The notes beneath the pieces were generated by a model, which ran no database searches, was not told the origin of the DNA, and worked only from the letters and a program-made list of their open reading frames with translations. Positions 63,713 to 64,000 of a stretch of 64,000 bases of DNA are shown piece by piece (the stretch's first letter is position 1; each line of letters begins with the position of its first letter). This stretch comes from an uncultured Nocardioides sp. (GTDB taxonomy: Bacteria; Actinomycetota; Actinomycetes; Propionibacteriales; Nocardioidaceae): positions 248,001 to 312,000 of the forward strand of contig NZ_CANLDB010000004.1 in NCBI RefSeq assembly GCF_947489365.1. The letters are read 5' to 3'. The position numbers were made by a program, and so were the translations under genes.

Positions 63713-64000
63713 GCGAGGGGGAGGCGCCCGTCGACGCCACCACGACGGAGGCCTGGACCAGGCTGCGGACGCTGGCCGACGGGTTCTCCCCCGACCTGCG
63801 TGCCTGGTTCGCCGAGGACTCCGGCCGCGTCGAGCGGCTCTCGTTCGCGGCGGCCGACCTGCACGTCGACCTGTCCAAGGCCCTCCTGGACGACGACGTC
63901 CTCGCCGCCCTCCTCGCCCTGGGCGAGGAGGTCGGCGTCGAGGCCCGGCGCGACGCGATGCTCGCCGGTGAGCGGATCAACGTCACCGAGGACCGCGCGG
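63709..64000 (+). CDS. pgi: Glucose-6-phosphate isomerase, N-terminal part (3' end outside window)
   Basis: The first 97 residues of a Pgi: [20 protein letters not shown], then [20 protein letters not shown] and [14 protein letters not shown], the last being the conserved GEKINxTExRA of the family. The active site is downstream, outside the window. ATGA overlap with tal puts it in the tkt-tal-pgi operon, linking glycolysis to the pentose phosphate pathway. Confidence 0.88.
   Translation, partial: MSEGEAPVDATTTEAWTRLRTLADGFSPDLRAWFAEDSGRVERLSFAAADLHVDLSKALLDDDVLAALLALGEEVGVEARRDAMLAGERINVTEDRA

Overview
The window is high-GC (roughly 70% or more), densely packed actinobacterial chromosome. 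GTG starts are common and genes often overlap by 4 bp (ATGA, GTGA) or 1 bp (TGATG). A SufR-led suf operon, an InhA-type enoyl reductase behind FabG, DUF222/HNH and DUF3099 proteins, an acVLRF1-type protein and dispersed GC-rich intergenic repeats suggest Propionibacteriales, probably a Nocardioides-like organism. That placement is inference. No rRNA, tRNA, CRISPR array, prophage or insertion sequence was found.

Layout. 1-0.3 kb: 3' end of a glutamate decarboxylase. 0.4-8.9 kb (minus): a complete glycolate locus in the order glcB-glcG-glcD-glcE-glcF-glcA, facing a divergent IclR-type regulator, with an array of TTCC/GGAA half-sites between them. 9.8-11.1 kb: an alpha/beta hydrolase and two opposed arrays of a 20-bp motif spaced every 32 bp. 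11.1-16.0 kb (minus): ABC ATPase, short SPFH protein, NfeD, QmcA-like SPFH protein, TauE/SafE permease and MFS transporter. 16-25.4 kb: conserved hypothetical, serB, sixA, then cyanophycinase and cyanophycin synthetase (cphB-cphA), followed on the other strand by a secreted pyroglutamyl-peptidase-like protein and a CphA-like Mur ligase that lacks the ATP-grasp domain. 25.4-30.5 kb: inhA/fabG, dodecin, small actinobacterial proteins, moaA, SURF1, and an SDR lacking the YxxxK residues. 30.5-39.4 kb: DUF222/HNH protein under a LexA-type box, ABC exporter, class III adenylate cyclase, ABC-F protein, phosphotransferase-like protein, dienelactone hydrolase. 39.5-46.1 kb: three paralogous secreted sulfatases with a GNAT and an acVLRF1-type protein between them. 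46.2-53.4 kb: sufR-B-D-Rieske-C-S-U-T plus an ASCH protein. 53.8-58.3 kb: CDP-alcohol phosphotransferase homologue, CdsA, PlsC fusion, then a two-gene ABC transporter. 58.3-64 kb: ctaA and ctaB (convergent), then tkt, tal and the 5' end of pgi.

How the genes work together. The glc genes oxidise glycolate to glyoxylate and condense it with acetyl-CoA to malate. cphA/cphB make and break a storage polypeptide. The suf operon builds Fe-S clusters; ctaA/ctaB and SURF1 serve heme A and cytochrome oxidase; tkt/tal/pgi are central carbon metabolism.

The most unusual signals are: the ATP-grasp-less CphA paralogue beside cphBA; many start codons sitting 6-8 nt downstream of a TANNNT -10 element without a usable Shine-Dalgarno (predicted leaderless mRNAs), including a palindrome serving two divergent genes and -10 elements built on upstream TAG stop codons; a LexA box filling the spacer of one such promoter; and the opposed 32-bp-phased repeat arrays.
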